This document shows, in pieces, positions 1 to 12,800 of a stretch of DNA of 64,000 nt. The notes below the pieces were generated by a model that saw only the letters and a list, made by a program, of their open reading frames with translations, made no database searches and was not told where the DNA came from. A program made the translations under genes and the position numbers. Source of the stretch: Callaeas wilsoni (Eukaryota; Chordata; Aves; Passeriformes; Callaeidae); NCBI GenBank assembly GCA_013398955.1, contig VWPU01010328.1, forward strand, positions 310,001-374,000, read 5' to 3'. Positions within the stretch are counted from its first letter, which is position 1; each line of letters starts with the position of its first letter.

Positions 1-3000
1 AACTAAGAAACTGTGGAGTTTGTTCTTTCAAATGGAAATGTGTTATTTTTGAACTGCAGAAGTACAGACAGGATTTCAAACTGACACTGTCACTTTTCTA
101 AGATGATATATGGCTCTTCTACCTATAGCACACCCAGACTGAGGAACCTATCTGTCAAAAGGCACCACATCTATCTAATAATAAATAGTAATTATCATCA
201 AATGCTGTACTGGATTTCATCAAAGCATGGTACAAACATTAGCCATAGATGCCATCCCTTTTACCCTGCTATTCAGAAGCAGAAAGGAAAGGCTGAAGCA
301 CTTCACTGCCATTGCATCACTTTGAGGAAGACGCCTTTTTCCTCTACCTCTGGGATGCAAAGATCATTCCAGTGGCTGGAGATTTTGTCCCATCTCACTG
401 GTCTTAACAAGATACAGTTTCCTGACACACTTGAATGAATGGGAAGCCACAACCCTCCTGGCACTCATCTCCATCCTGTTCCAACCCTAACAAGACAAAC
501 AGATTATCTGGGGTTTTTTTTCTATAATCAACTTTCTGGTTGATGAAAATCTTATTGGTTCTCTCCAGATTCAAGTGATGACTCTCTTCACTGGAAGAGC
601 TGCAAAATGGATTAGGCAGATTGCCTTCATGGTTTAAAGGAAACTGAAAAACCGCTTTCAGTGAGAGATAAAGTGTGGCTTTTGCCAGCTTATCGTGATG
701 AAAAGCTAAAGAAGAGTTTCTTCAGGAAAGTACCTGCATTCACCTATTCTCCATACAGGGCATACAGCAGCCAGAAAAATCACCCTTATGTCGGAAAGCT
801 GTCTTTAATGTTCTAGCAGACGATCCATCAGAGCATTCAAAACTAAATTAAAATCCCAAGGAGGAATAGGGGATTTAATTCTAGGATTAAGCTTTGAAGT
901 TGCTCCCAGGAAATAAATTATTATTGGATGAGAACCAACACACCAATTATCTAGTTTACTGCTCATGCTACTGAGAGCTGCTGCAAACACCCTCAGGGAT
1001 CTGCTTTACCTAGATGGTCTCGTCTTTAACACAATATCCATATAAAGGCAAAAGCTCAACTAGTCACGTGCCAAGAAACTTAGCTTCCCAGCTCCCGGTA
1101 TTAAAAGGGAAACTGTCCACTACAAATATACAGGGCAATAAGTTTCAGTCACTTAAGTTCTCTGGATTTCACCTTTTAACTGCTTTGTTGTAGATAATAG
1201 AATAGTTAATACATGCCACTTCTTTGCTCTGTGTGTTACAGTTGCGTTAAAGCTCTATGATATTGGTGCTATTATAAATAAGCACATTTATTTTTCTTAC
1301 ACAGAAGGCCTACATGCTAGTGAAGTGGCAGGTAAGCCCTACTCCATTTCAATGGCTTCTAGACAAAACAATGGGACATTTCCAGCTTTTTACTTGCTAT
1401 TCCACAGATTTCTTAAGGCTACCCAGAATACCTCAACTTCACTTACGCAGCTTCAAATCCTTAATGCTTGTTCAATGGGACATTGCTAAAACATGAACCA
1501 CCTCCTATGAAAAGAATAAGTAAAGTTAAATAGCTCCAAGACTGATAAAAGTGTCTGGAGCAAAGCAGAATACAGAGAGACATCAGAGCTGATATTTCAC
1601 TCAAACTAAATGCTACCGGTTAATCAGTGCTCTTATAAACTCACTTGGAACATTAAGTTACTGCAGGTAAAAAATAAATCCTTCACTCTTAAAAATACAC
1701 ATGTCACCACTGAGGCCAACTCAACCAAATATTTGTGCGCACTGGTGCTGTTATTCTCCTAAAGAATGTATTTTTTGTTTAAACACCTTATGACATAAAA
1801 ATACTGTCCCCAAAGCATCAGTACTGTTTTCCTCTCAAACACATGGTTCCTATCTTTTCTCCATGGATTCTTTCCAATCCTTAACACAGGGAAACAATGT
1901 ATGCAAAGCAAAGACAAAATCCCACCCACCTCCTATGCCCTCCTTCACCTGCAAGCTCTGTCAGGACTTTTCATAGCATTTATTACACACAAGTACATAT
2001 GGAGAGAGTATATCCAGCGAAGGGATTCACTTCTATGTCAATGTGGCAAAGAGAAGGCACTGGTTAGTGTCACCAGCTGGGCTCCCTGAAAATCTTATAG
2101 TTCACTACATCCTAACAGCCCCTGCTTTTGTTCGGAAAAGTTTGGGGTTGATAACAGCACCAAGTCTCTCTCTGTTCATCTCATTTCTCCTTCAGGTGAA
2201 GCAGATGGTATTACAAATAACTCACCAAGAGGGTGCAGGGGAAGAAATGGTAGAGAAAGAAAATATTATTCGTACTGACAAGGATTCTGTAAAAGGAGCA
2301 GCATGACGTCCGAAAAGTGGATCACTTTTCTAACACAGAAATATAAGCCTGAAAGCATTCCTTGAAACAGAAATACAAATGATTTCACCAGCAAGCCAAG
2401 AGCTTGTGAGCTGGAAATGTGCACACTGGGTTTGAGTTAGGTGCTCACTACAGCATTTATTGTACATTTGCACTGACCATCTAATTTAAGAAAAATGTTT
2501 TCTTTAGACACATTTTAAAGTGAAAAATTAGCTCTGTTAGCATGCAGCTGTGCTCCCCCAAGATAGCTCTTTGCCCGGGGGCAAACAGAAGAGATATGTA
2601 AACGAGCTTAAAAGTAGCTCTGAAAATCACCGTCCATGGTCAGTTGAGAGCTGGCAGCATCAGGGTCATCTGCCCCTCTACCCATTTATTTAGTAGTCTC
2701 ATTAATTCAAAAGATGGAAAAGCATGTTCTGAGCCTGAATATTCACAGTCCTGGGAGAGAATATCTACCTATAGCAACTGAGGTTATCCTGCTGCTCCAT
2801 CACCACCACACCTTCCTGAAAAAAAGAGACCTACCCTTGGCAAATTACTTTATGCAAATGGAGATAGATTTCTTTTGCTTGAGCTGTTTCCAAGTGAGCC
2901 AGCTGACTCAATAATTCAGCCCTCTGCCTGGAAGAAACATTAAGATTTCTGTCAGATTACTCTATATTTTAAAGAAAACTGCCACCTTCTTTTCTCCTTT

Positions 3001-4239
3001 ACTTAGACATCTAGGAAGAGGCAATAAGCAAAACACCTCTGGTACACTTCAGCTGCATCTTTTAATCTACCATCAAATTGAAATGGAGGCATTTGTCTCA
3101 ACAGCTTTGAAGCCCAGCAGCCCATTTTTGCTCTCATGTTAGGTATGACCCAAACCCAAACCTCAGCATTTTGATGGCATGCACTACCCACAAAATGTCT
3201 TGTGCTCTGATGGTTTTTTGGTCGGTTTTTTTTCCATACATCAGCTGTAAACCTGATCCCAAGACCAGGCCTTACTCAAATAGAAGTTCTCTTTCACCTT
3301 CATGGTGATTATGAACTCAGAGCCAGGGCTATCTTCAGCTGACCAGCCTCCATCCTCCAGCAAGTCTGTAAGTATGTCCTCTCCCTGCCGTGTTACTTCC
3401 AGGATTCAAGTGTTGATTGTGTTTCTATGCCCTGGCAGTGAGAAAAGGTAAAATATGAACCCTTCCTGTGCATGGGGTAGGCCTTTTCCTCACTCCTTAT
3501 TAAGCACCAAATTCAGAAAAGCACACAATGTTCTGTCCCTCTTCCCTCATCATCTTGAGAAAATGTCCACCTAGAGCTTTGGCCACACTCTGGCAACTTT
3601 CCCAGTCCAAGGACAGAGGCTGGGCATTACAGCAAGGCAACATTTATTGGAAGGACAGCTTAAAGCAGCTCACAGTGAAAATCTTGGCTTCCTCTGGCCC
3701 TTGTAGATAGGTTTGCCTGAGTAGAGGGAAATCTGTGACTCTATTCTGTGGGTTTACAACAAGGCCATTTGTCATTTGTTGTGCCTCTAAGTGCAAGTAC
3801 ATAAAACTCCTGTGGAGTTATGGCTCGTTCCCCTGGCAAAAGAGCAGCTGGACATCTCTGCTCCAGCCCCTATGTCAGTCAGGAGTCAGAACCCTGGGCT
3901 TGATGTGCTACCAGCCTTTTTCATGCTGACAACAAGGGAACCTGCAGGCCGTTGTGCCCTTGTTGGTCATGTTCTTATCCTAGGCCAAGGACAGCCATGT
4001 GTTTTCATGCTACCTGAAGGAATTGTACATTTTTTGTTATAAACTGACTGGTGTCTCTTGCATGACTCAACTTTCTTAGGCCTCCATCTTTTGCCTAACA
4101 CCTTTGTTGTTGTAGCGCAGCCTCTGCAGAGGACACTGTCTCACTGGCACAGACAACAAAGGGACAGTCCACAACCTAATGAAGTAAAAGCACAGGGATA
4201 TCACTAATGCCACTTTTCCCAGATATTTTTGTCTTCAAA
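1..4239. other. Non-coding sequence, no gene or repeat recognised
   Basis: No splice-bounded exon, RNA gene or familiar repeat is visible. The longest open frame (positions 103-438, plus strand, 111 codons) shows no domain, signal peptide or codon bias and is the length expected by chance. Two short inverted repeats occur: GAAAAGTG-gat-CACTTTTC at 2312-2330 and TTTGCCC-gg-GGGCAAA at 2570-2585. The second contains a GCC-N4-GGC core of AP-2 type. Both are near chance expectation for a window this size. Intergenic or intronic DNA is the best description. Confidence 0.6.
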
Positions 4240-4602
4240 AACATTAGAAAGGGTCTGTGTCTCTGTTGTATTGCTCCTTGTGGCAGCTCAGGGGATGCAG
4301 AGAGAAGAAAGATGCTGGGAGAGGGTAATGAAGAGATCAGTATCTGGCAAAACTATGACTTTATGTCAGGGTCATTTAGGTGTCATACTAGGAAAAGTTT
4401 CTTCACCCAGAGGGTGTTTGGGCACTGGAACAGGCTCCCCAGGGAAGTGGTCATAGCACCAGCCTGACGGAGTTCAAGAAGCATTTGGACAACACTCTCA
4501 GGCACATGGGGTGGCTCTTGAGGTGTCCTGTACAGCGCCAGCAGTTGGACTCAGTGATCCTTGTGGGTCCCTTCCAACTCAACATATTCTATGATTCTAT
4601 GA
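4240..4602 (+). mobile_element. CR1 LINE fragment, 3' end, sense orientation
   Basis: This is the 3'-untranslated tail of a CR1 non-LTR retrotransposon. Seen directly: a tract reading TTCACCCAGAGGGTG near 4401, followed by AACAGGCTCCCCAGGGAAGTGG, GGAGTTCAAGAAGCATTTGG and CCTTGTGGGTCCCTTCCAAC, ending in two tandem ATTCTATG octamers at 4586-4601. That octamer ending is diagnostic of CR1. The body matches the common bird CR1 tail closely from about 4357. The left boundary is approximate, because sequence before 4357 is more diverged. The copy is 5'-truncated, as most CR1 copies are, and keeps no coding part. It belongs to the same tail type as the minus-strand copy at 30129-30425. Confidence 0.93.
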
Positions 4603-7046
4603 CTGGTCAATTATAACTGTGAATTACATTCACTTCCTTTCCGCCACGGACATATATATTACCAAAAGAGACCTTTACCTACCAGGAGTCACCCAACGCT
4701 GTGACATAGTTGGGCTGAGCAAAGGTAAATTCGACTTCAGCAAATCCAGTATTGATCAAATGGCTCCTTGTTGGCCTCACTGTCTTGTGGTGTCCAGAAC
4801 AGGCTACAGAAATGTCAGCAAACCGTGGGATGCTGTTACAGGTGACTGACTGAACATGCACATCATGACAAGTCAACAGGAACTGAAAGCCTAGTGCAAT
4901 GTCCATGATGGCCAAACATGGCCAGAAATGGCCAGAAAGAAATGCAAGAATTAGGATAAGCTGCATCATTTGGAATGCAGGTTGGTGGCTGTGTGCTAAA
5001 AACGTTATTGTCCACAGGCAGAAAAAAGCCTGACCTGGCCATGACGACAAAGAGAACTTCTGACTATGTAGGCATCCAACACACACTCAACATTGCCTGC
5101 ATTAATGCCCATAGAGTAGGTCAAACATCCTATTCAACCATCCATTAGTCTCTATGTTACAATGGCATAGGACTCCTTTTTCTTCATTTGGTGAGCTGTG
5201 ACCTCAGGCTGGCAATTTGTAGAGCCATGGACCCAGTAACTGGAGAATTTGTTTGACTAAAACTGTTAGTACTCCCTTTGGGACACTACAATGTGTACAG
5301 TGACATGGGGCATATCATGATGGGATAAAAAGTGAACACCACACCAGTGCCCACCCCTCCTGGGTGGCACTGAGTGACAGCCTCAGTGATGAACTGCGGC
5401 TGCTACCCATCAACAGAATCTGATAGTCGTCCCTCTGCGCCCTTGGCCTTAAAGGCTGCATGCGACAGTCTCAGATGCGTGCAAATTCACAGCAGAGCAA
5501 CTCAGATCTTCACGTGTACAAGCATCTGTACCTGCTGCTGGCCTTCCCAGATGCAGAGAACATCATGAACCAGTGGAGTGTTGGTCCATGTCTCCCAGAA
5601 CTGATGGTCTACAGGAGCGCAGCAGGAATCAGTCAGTCACTTGCAGCTGGGAAAAAAAAAATTTAAATAGCACCTCAAAAAAAGCAAGGGGGCCAGAATT
5701 GCTTTTTCTCTCTGCCCAGATATACTGGGTCCCAGAGTTGAGAACAGATAAGATTCTGGAAAAGGCCGTGGTCTCAAACTAGGTCCCCACTGGAAGAAAA
5801 GCCAGCAGCCCACTTCATAGGATCCCTGACAAAAAACATGCAGTAGGATAAGATGATTTGGGCTGGGTGTAGGCATGCAGGTAACATAAAGTTAACAGTT
5901 GAGTTCAACCTATTCTTTCTTCCTCAGGCGATTCCCACTGTCTCCCTCAACCTTTATCCCCCAAAAATGCAAACTGAGAATTTTTCCTTTCTGAGCATAC
6001 TATAAAAAGACCAGGGGACCATAACAGCTGCAGAGAAGTCTGACCTCAACTGCCATTATTCCAAACATGTAAATCTTCAAGGAAGAAGTGAGTAGGACTG
6101 TGCAAGTGGCTGCAGGAATCCCCATCTGAAATGGCCATACTTGGTAGAGGGCACTAGACACAAGTGGACAATTCTGGTCACCTTATGCTGGAGGCAGGCT
6201 AGTATTGAGTAGATCTCCACTACACAGGATACCACTGCTTCAAAACCAGTGATCTGAAAGGACAGCTTACCTGAGAGGCACTGGTGCACTTGAACGCGGT
6301 GCTGACAAGGAGCAGGGTTAGGTATCTCCTGACTGGTAAGGCAATGAGCAGGGAAACTGGTTATGATCATCTGCTTCTACAGTAATCCAGGAAACAAGTC
6401 TTTAGGCACACTAGCTGTAAATAAACCAGCTCACAAAAAAAATGCACTTGAGTTGTATCGTTTCTTTGCTTAATGGAAACAGCATGATGAGACCACTGAT
6501 ACTGGCTAACTTCCTGGGACACAGATGAGCAATATCAGGCTGATGACATCCCCTCAAACTGTCACCAGGACCTGCATTATTCTTCTCTGCCAGTAGCTCT
6601 ACTGCATAGAACTGAAATAATTAATCACACAATCTCAGGTTGTAATGATAGGGCCCAAGCTATACGATAGAAAGAATCTTGCATACGTAGATGATAAAAG
6701 TCCCCTGGAGTTACTGCTCAAAAGACCACTTTCAGAGTTTTCATCAGAAAGGACTGTCTCCTTAAAAATCTGCTCTTTTTTCTGAAATCTGACAGAGCTC
6801 AGAACTGCTTGGTGCCTCTGTGTGCTGCAATGAAAGAAGTATAATCTCCTTCGAGGGGGTGAATAGGAACAACTGGTTTTGATATTAACTATCTATCTGA
6901 CTGTCATTGCATCTGTGACATTTTTGGTTTCAAGCTTCTCTTGATGGCTGCAAAGGTTGGGAACTGCAGAGGTGCTGTATTGGCCTGAAGTCTGTGGGCA
7001 TCTTACAGCACAGTGACAAAGTAACAGCAGCCTCTCTCGCCACCAG
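4603..7046. other. Non-coding sequence between CR1 copies
   Basis: No gene is recognised. A 135-codon minus-strand frame (4679-5086) is rich in Phe, Leu, Cys and His and begins just beyond the CR1. It has no family resemblance and no splice context, so I treat it as a chance frame. A small 10-bp tandem repeat is annotated separately at 4908-4937. An A-run at about 5650-5660 is ordinary low-complexity sequence. Confidence 0.55.
4908..4937 (+). repeat. Three 10-bp tandem units with TGGCCA core
   Basis: Three consecutive decamers begin ATGGCCA, at 4908, 4918 and 4928 (ATGGCCAAAC, then ATGGCCAGAA twice). The palindromic TGGCCA core recurs at exactly one helical turn, so all cores face the same side of the DNA. 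TGGCCA resembles the half site of NF1-family factors (TTGGC-N5-GCCAA), but the full dyad spacing is absent. This is probably a small slippage repeat. Confidence 0.6.
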
Positions 7047-7250
7047 GCAGTCATAAGATCACAGGATAATTCTGGCTGGGAGGGGCCTCAGGAGGCTCCA
7101 GCCCAATCTCCTGCTCAAAACAGGGTCAGTTGTGAGACCAGAACAGGTTGCTTAGGTCTTTAACCAGATGAGTCTTGAAAATATCCAAGGATGAAGACTG
7201 CACAGCCTCTCTGGGCAACCTGTCCTCCTGCCTTCCTGTCCTCAGTCGTT
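7047..7250 (-). mobile_element. CR1 LINE fragment, antisense, diverged
   Basis: Read on the plus strand, this is the reverse complement of a CR1 3' tail. It opens with TAAGATCACAGGATAATTCT, followed by a weakened GGAGGGGCCTCAGGAGG block, the ACCAGAACAGGTTGCTTAGG block, CTTGAAAATATCCAAGGATG and CACAGCCTCTCTGGGCAACC. These match the bird CR1 subtype whose tail reads 'detected, group by group, ...cctcggagg ... cagcctctctgggcaacc'. The minus-strand translation near 7130-7215 gives LPREAVQSSSLDIFKTHL, a familiar by-product of CR1 tails. The match fades after about 7245. The octamer repeat is not intact, so the copy is old. Confidence 0.85.
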
Positions 7251-9589
7251 TCCTGCAGAAGCATGGAAGTATACTCCACAGGGTGTTTGAGCCCAAAATT
7301 CTGAGAAAGACCATGTTGGCTGGACAGACAGCCCCCTTGTTTACCAGCATGCCTTCACAAGGGCACAAGGAGACCTGCTCTAGAATCCACTCATGCTCCA
7401 TCTATCTCTTCAAAACCCTGGTCATTACCAAGACAGGGTGCCCATCCTCCTCGTCACCTGCTCTGCCCACATCCCTGTACAGCATCAAGATGCTCACCAG
7501 CTCCCTATCCCCATCGTGGTTATCGTACCCACCCTCGTCCCCCAGCTCCCCCTTCTCCTCCCAGTGAGCATTCACCAAAGTGTCCCCTCCTCACATATTG
7601 CATCTGAATGGTGACAACAGGGTTGCCAAGCAACATGAATCCTCCAAGCAACCAACCACGGCAGATTGCAGCAACCCATTGCAAACCCACTCCAAAGTTT
7701 ATGGGCCTGACACCATTTTGTCTCTTAGCATCTCTTCCACCCAGCCATAGCTCAGTTCCATTCAGATCAATCCTCTTCTCTTCCCTCATCAACCAAGAGA
7801 CCATCCCAGGCACTCCTGCCATTTCTGACCTAAATTATAATTCTATGCAACATACTAAAGGTCAGCTCCCTCTCATCAGACCAAGACAAATGATTCAAGC
7901 GCCCACTACCTGCCTTAAGTCCTCCTTCCACTCAACAGGATTGTTGCAACACACAGAGTATTTCCTACAGCCTCACCCCAATCTTACAAATGAAGTAAAA
8001 TGTTTTTATCTGCATTTGGAAACACACCTTGTTCTTGCAAACCTTCAGCAGATGCAATGACATGATCATCCTGGGGAGGACGGTGGTTTAACCAGCCACC
8101 AGAGCCACAGGGCAGGCAGACCCCAGCTGGGTACTTTGGGAACAAGCTCCTCAGAGGCTGTAAACCACAATGGCAGGAAACAAACATACAGCAGCAAGAT
8201 CCACAAGTGACTATTTGCTCCTCTTTATTCTATCTGTCTCTTCTGCGTTTCTTCAGATGCCAGTCAAAGCACCTCCTGGGACCAGCACTAGTGGCTCCAA
8301 AACACCAAATCCCTTGTCTCACAATCACATAACTTCCTGTACAAGGGAGATGGAGGCAGAAGGTCATGTCTGTGCTTCGCTCTCCTGGAGATTTTAAGCA
8401 GATACTGTGAGCAAATGAGAGGCAGTAAACTCTTGGAAGGCAGTCATGGCACTCAGGAGAAATTGAAGGCTTGGCCTTGCTGCCTGCAATCAGCTGAGTT
8501 TAGAGGGGGGGTGGAGATTTCAGGACCAGCCAACTGCTGTCTTCACTGGGCACAGCTGACAAAGAGGTTCCCCAGGCTGCCTTGGGCAATCTCAGAAGCC
8601 CTCCAGGAGAAGGCTGAGCTCAGGGACTTGCATGTTGGCACCATCAGCCTGGGATGTGGGGCTGTACGAGGGCAGCTAAAGGGCACCCTGTTTTTACCAT
8701 GTGTATCACCATTAGGGGCTGGGATCACCTCCATGGTTTGCTCCAAGTTGACCATCTAGGGACAGAAGACTTAGAGGCCACTTCTTTCCAATGCACGTTG
8801 CCTTTTGTCCTGACTGAGAGACCTGGGGAAGGATGCTGGTTTCCAAATTGATTGTTAGGTTTGACAGGGCATGTCCACACTGCTCCATGATACAGTACAC
8901 TGACATTAGAAAACCCTAACTGTGGCATGTAATGATGCCATTAATCAGCCAATATGCGCTAGTTTGCTGATAGGAGCTGTGGATTCGGTCTGCTCAGACC
9001 TAGCTTACATATATCCACCTCCATCTCCATTGGCTGTACAGCCATGCCCTTGCACAGATATATTTTAACCAAAGCTAACTGAAATGGTTCAGATTAAGTA
9101 AATCAATCCTTCCACATAAAGAGGCTGCATAGACTTAATTAAATTGATAACTGGGCCAACCTGAACTAAACTAGTGCAAATTTGGGTATAGACAAGGCTT
9201 TATTTTTCTTACTAAAATCATTAACTAATCCAAGCTTTGACTGGCATTAACTGCATGGTAGCAAAAGTGAATACTCAGTCCAGTCTTACAGCATCTCTGT
9301 CTCCATCTGGCCTCAAATATAACACTTGGAAGAGCTGGAAACACTCCTGAACGTGCCCTCAGAATGAGTACTTATTGTGTTCTTACCTGAAGCCCAAAGG
9401 ACTCAGTAAAATTCCTGCTTTTTCCATAAAAATAACTTTATGGAATCATCTATACAACCGTTCCTCACAGAGGAATTTGAGCAAGTCTCACTCTTACAGA
9501 GAAACTATAATTTCTGAAGAAGCAGCAGTTAACCAAATAATTCTGTTCCAGCATCTCATCTTATGGACCCTGTATAGGGATGATGGTAT
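7251..9589. other. Non-coding sequence with a pyrimidine-rich patch
   Basis: No gene is recognised. The plus strand is strongly C/T-rich over about 7440-7600 (many CCC and TCC runs), which opens long stop-free frames on both strands that look accidental. The longest frame is 150 codons (7608-8060, plus), with no domain. A 14-bp perfect palindrome at 9031-9044 (TGGCTGTACAGCCA) is at chance level. A consensus RFX site at 7622-7634 is listed separately. Confidence 0.55.
7622..7634. promoter_or_regulatory. Consensus RFX X-box
   Basis: GTTGCCAAGCAAC fits the RFX-family consensus GTNRCC-N(0-3)-RGYAAC exactly, with a one-base spacer. RFX proteins bind such imperfect inverted repeats as dimers and control ciliary genes and many distal enhancers. 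Only the sequence match is seen. By my estimate about 0.5 such matches are expected by chance in a window this size. Confidence 0.4.
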
Positions 9590-9830
9590 TATCCTATTTT
9601 TCTTTCTCAGCTAGTTAATAGGAAATCCCCTTTCAAAGGCAATTTCCATTTTAAATCACCCACATTAAGAGAGACATGTTTAATACCAATAAATCCGCTT
9701 TCTTAAAAGAGACATAGAAGCCAGGCTCATCGGCTGACTAAATCCTCTCCCCCCACCCCCATTCCTGCCTTGCAATCTGTAGATCTCGCAAAAGAGTGAT
9801 CTAAGACAGCTGTAGTTAGCTAGCTACAAT
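9590..9830. promoter_or_regulatory. Candidate distal regulatory element (kB and TCF motifs)
   Basis: A compact block holds several sites close together. GGAAATCCCC at 9621-9630 is the reverse complement of the canonical NF-kappaB site GGGGATTTCC. It abuts a palindromic TCF/LEF-type site, CCTTTCAAAGG, at 9629-9639. Homeodomain-type TTAATA/ATTAAG cores, a C8 tract near 9750 and TAGCTAGCTA at 9817-9826 follow. No repeat is recognised. Motif clustering is weak evidence, so the assignment is inference. Confidence 0.25.
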
Positions 9831-12800
9831 TCTGAGCACTAAGCTGCTCCTCGCTTTGTATTCACTCTGTGCTAAACCAAGGTCACAGGAACACGAGGAG
9901 CTAAAAGACTCTTCTTGCTGTGGGAGTTTCAGCCGGAGATGCTCGGAGGCTGGGTTTCCACACACCTCTCATGGGAGCCTCTCCCTACATCAGTCTCCCA
10001 CTACAAGTCAGTGTGGGGTGAGTGCTATCTAAAGCCTCTGCAGATGAAAATATTTTTTCTCCTCAAAGTTTTTTGGAGTGCACCGAGGAGAACCAACCAC
10101 CAACTCCCAGCGGGATCAGGATGCTTGAAACACATGCCCTGAGGGCCCCTCCTCATCTATGGGGACCCTACTCTGTCTTCACCAGTGCTTCTCCTATCCA
10201 GAGGGATTTCTAGCCGAATTGCTCTTGCAGACAGTTGTAGCACACCTTTGGCAGAGAAGCGGGTGGCAGCCTTTCCAGGTCTCTTGTGTGCCTAAAGCCG
10301 CAGCCAGCAGTGTCGGCAATGCTAAGGCAATACTCCAACAGAAGCCAGAGAATGGTGACTTCAAAGGACCCCTACAAGGTCAGGGCTGCAGTGGCATAGG
10401 TATCTCACTTGTCTGACAGGAAGAGACACAGCTGAATAAAAGTCCCTGTTGCTTCCCCCTGCTGTGACAAGTATAAGGAGCAAAAATTACAAAGTAAGAT
10501 AAGGCTTAAGAGGGAAAAAATCAAAACCAAGGCACAGCAGAAAACCTTGGTCTAGCTGCTCTCAGTGCTGCCAAGTACTGCCCCAAAGCCACCCATGTGA
10601 CTTTCCCCTGCCTCATCATGCAGCTACCATACCCAGACCTTCTGCTGGCAGGTATAATTCTGTGTCCCTGCAATGGCTTCTCCCGGGAGACAAAAGCCAG
10701 CTCCCTTCATTGAGATGAGATCATGACACAGCAGTAGGAATCCTGAAACTTACTTTGAAATCTTCTATCTGAAGCATATACAATTCATCATGCATTTTTC
10801 CAGTTGAAAGTCTGAACTATTTATTTGGCAAAACAATCCTTGTTTGTTTGACAGCAAAGGGGTCCACTTGCTCTGGACACATCCCTGTTCCCCCACCAAA
10901 TACACAGGCTCCAGCTCTGCAAGCATCCCTATAGGTAGTGTAGTCATGCACAGGCATGCCAAAAACAGCATCCCCATCAGCAAGTACCTACCTGTGAGCC
11001 TGTATGAAGTAGGGCACCTCAGAGTGATGGGACTGAGCCCAGTGACCAAGGAGGGCCCTTCAGCAATGTCCCAACCCTGCAGCTGGACCCTTACAACCAG
11101 ATCCTTCCCTTCCAGGATCACTGCTCCAACAAAGCCAGTTGATAGAGGAACATTTTAAAAAGAAGTTTATTTCTTTAAGGAGCATACAGGTAAGAACAGA
11201 AGACTCTTGTTTTGTGCTTTATTGTTTAAAGAACCTCACCCTCTTTTGCTCCATGAGTCTGTGGCTGACTGGGCACCGCTAAGCAGCAAGGACAGTTCTT
11301 CCACTGTGGGAAACTGCCCTGCCTTTACTGGAGCAGGAAGTCATCCTCCTCCTCCTCCCTCGCAGCACTCTTTCCAGTCTAGATAGCATGGATAATTATA
11401 TCTGTTTCCATGCTCTGCTTAACCAAAATGGTATTTCTTAAACAAATCCATAAACACAGACAAGAGCACTTTGCTTTCAATCTTGTACTTATTTTCCACT
11501 CGATAGTAAGATCCATTTCTTGACCTGAGAGTGAATAAACCTTAAAAAATACCTTAATCTTGTAGTCAATGGATAGAAAGAGGAAGGGCAAAAACATGAG
11601 TTGGGGGAACTTCATGGCTTTCTGCTCTGCAACTTGTCATAATAGGTCATAGCAGTTAGGTTACATTACAGCACAAGACCAATGAATGATATGTAGATCA
11701 GGGTAAAGCATACAAAGATTAATATAAATTTTATGCAACAACTTGCTTAAATACTGCTTCTAGGGAAAAAATCAGTTAAGGAAACAGTGGGAGGGAGAGC
11801 ACACAATCCTTGTTTTCTGTTATTCCAAGACAATTTTAACCTGTTCAATGGATGAAACATCTTGCTTGACCAAAACATTTTTTCTGTAAAAAGATGAATT
11901 AGTACCCTAAGTAACTTCTACCATGCCCCAGGGTGGAGTTAGGTGCGTGCTAGAATGTTCCTATCTGTCTATATCTGCACTGAACTGTTAAGCAGATGCT
12001 CACTGAGGAGAAAATAGACTGCAATAAACTGGCACTGACACAGATCTGAATCGCTGGAACTGCTATAGAGATAAAATTCATTTAAGAAATGTGGTTTCCA
12101 TTTCCATTTTCCTTTAATAAAAAGCTATTGGAACATTAAAAATATCTACTATTTCAAACAGCACACTATACACATAAGTAAGAGAAGAAACAGACTTCAT
12201 TTTATTATGTAAAATGTAATACAGCCCGATACTGCACCTCATGGAAGAGCCAAATTAATGTCCTTTTTCAGAGCAAGGAACAGATCCTGTTCTCATCTAC
12301 AGAGCTGACCAACAGTTAAGGTCTGAACCCAACAGGAGAATGGCACGTGGGAAAGAAGAGAGCATACAGTGCAACACACCCAAGTGGAGATCTCTAGCTG
12401 TGCTGACAGTGGACTGCCCTTTCTCCCTCAATCAGCCTCCTCTTTGGTCTTATTCTCAGTGCTCTATCCCAATCACTATGTGATGTGAGCCAATACACTC
12501 TAGTCACTTTAGCACTGCTCTTCCCAGAGTGGGGCAAAACCCTAAAACAGTCGATTCTTTGATCTTCACACAAATCTCCCCAGGTTCTGTCCAGGCTGCT
12601 TCAACAGCATGTAATGGGCTCCTGTCCTGTGCAATGAGCAGTCACAACAAAACCCCAAAAGTACACAGATAAATCATTGTCTCCTCTCATGATACCGAGA
12701 AGAGTAATTATTCTGCCAAATTAACCTGCCTCCAAATCAAGCCTTTGGTCTTGCACTCTAGGAGATTTAAGAGTATGAATTTGAAGTACCCTTAGTACTC

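Noticed and set aside
9031..9044. 14-bp perfect palindrome TGGCTGTACAGCCA
   Set aside because: Several 14-bp palindromes are expected by chance in 64 kb.
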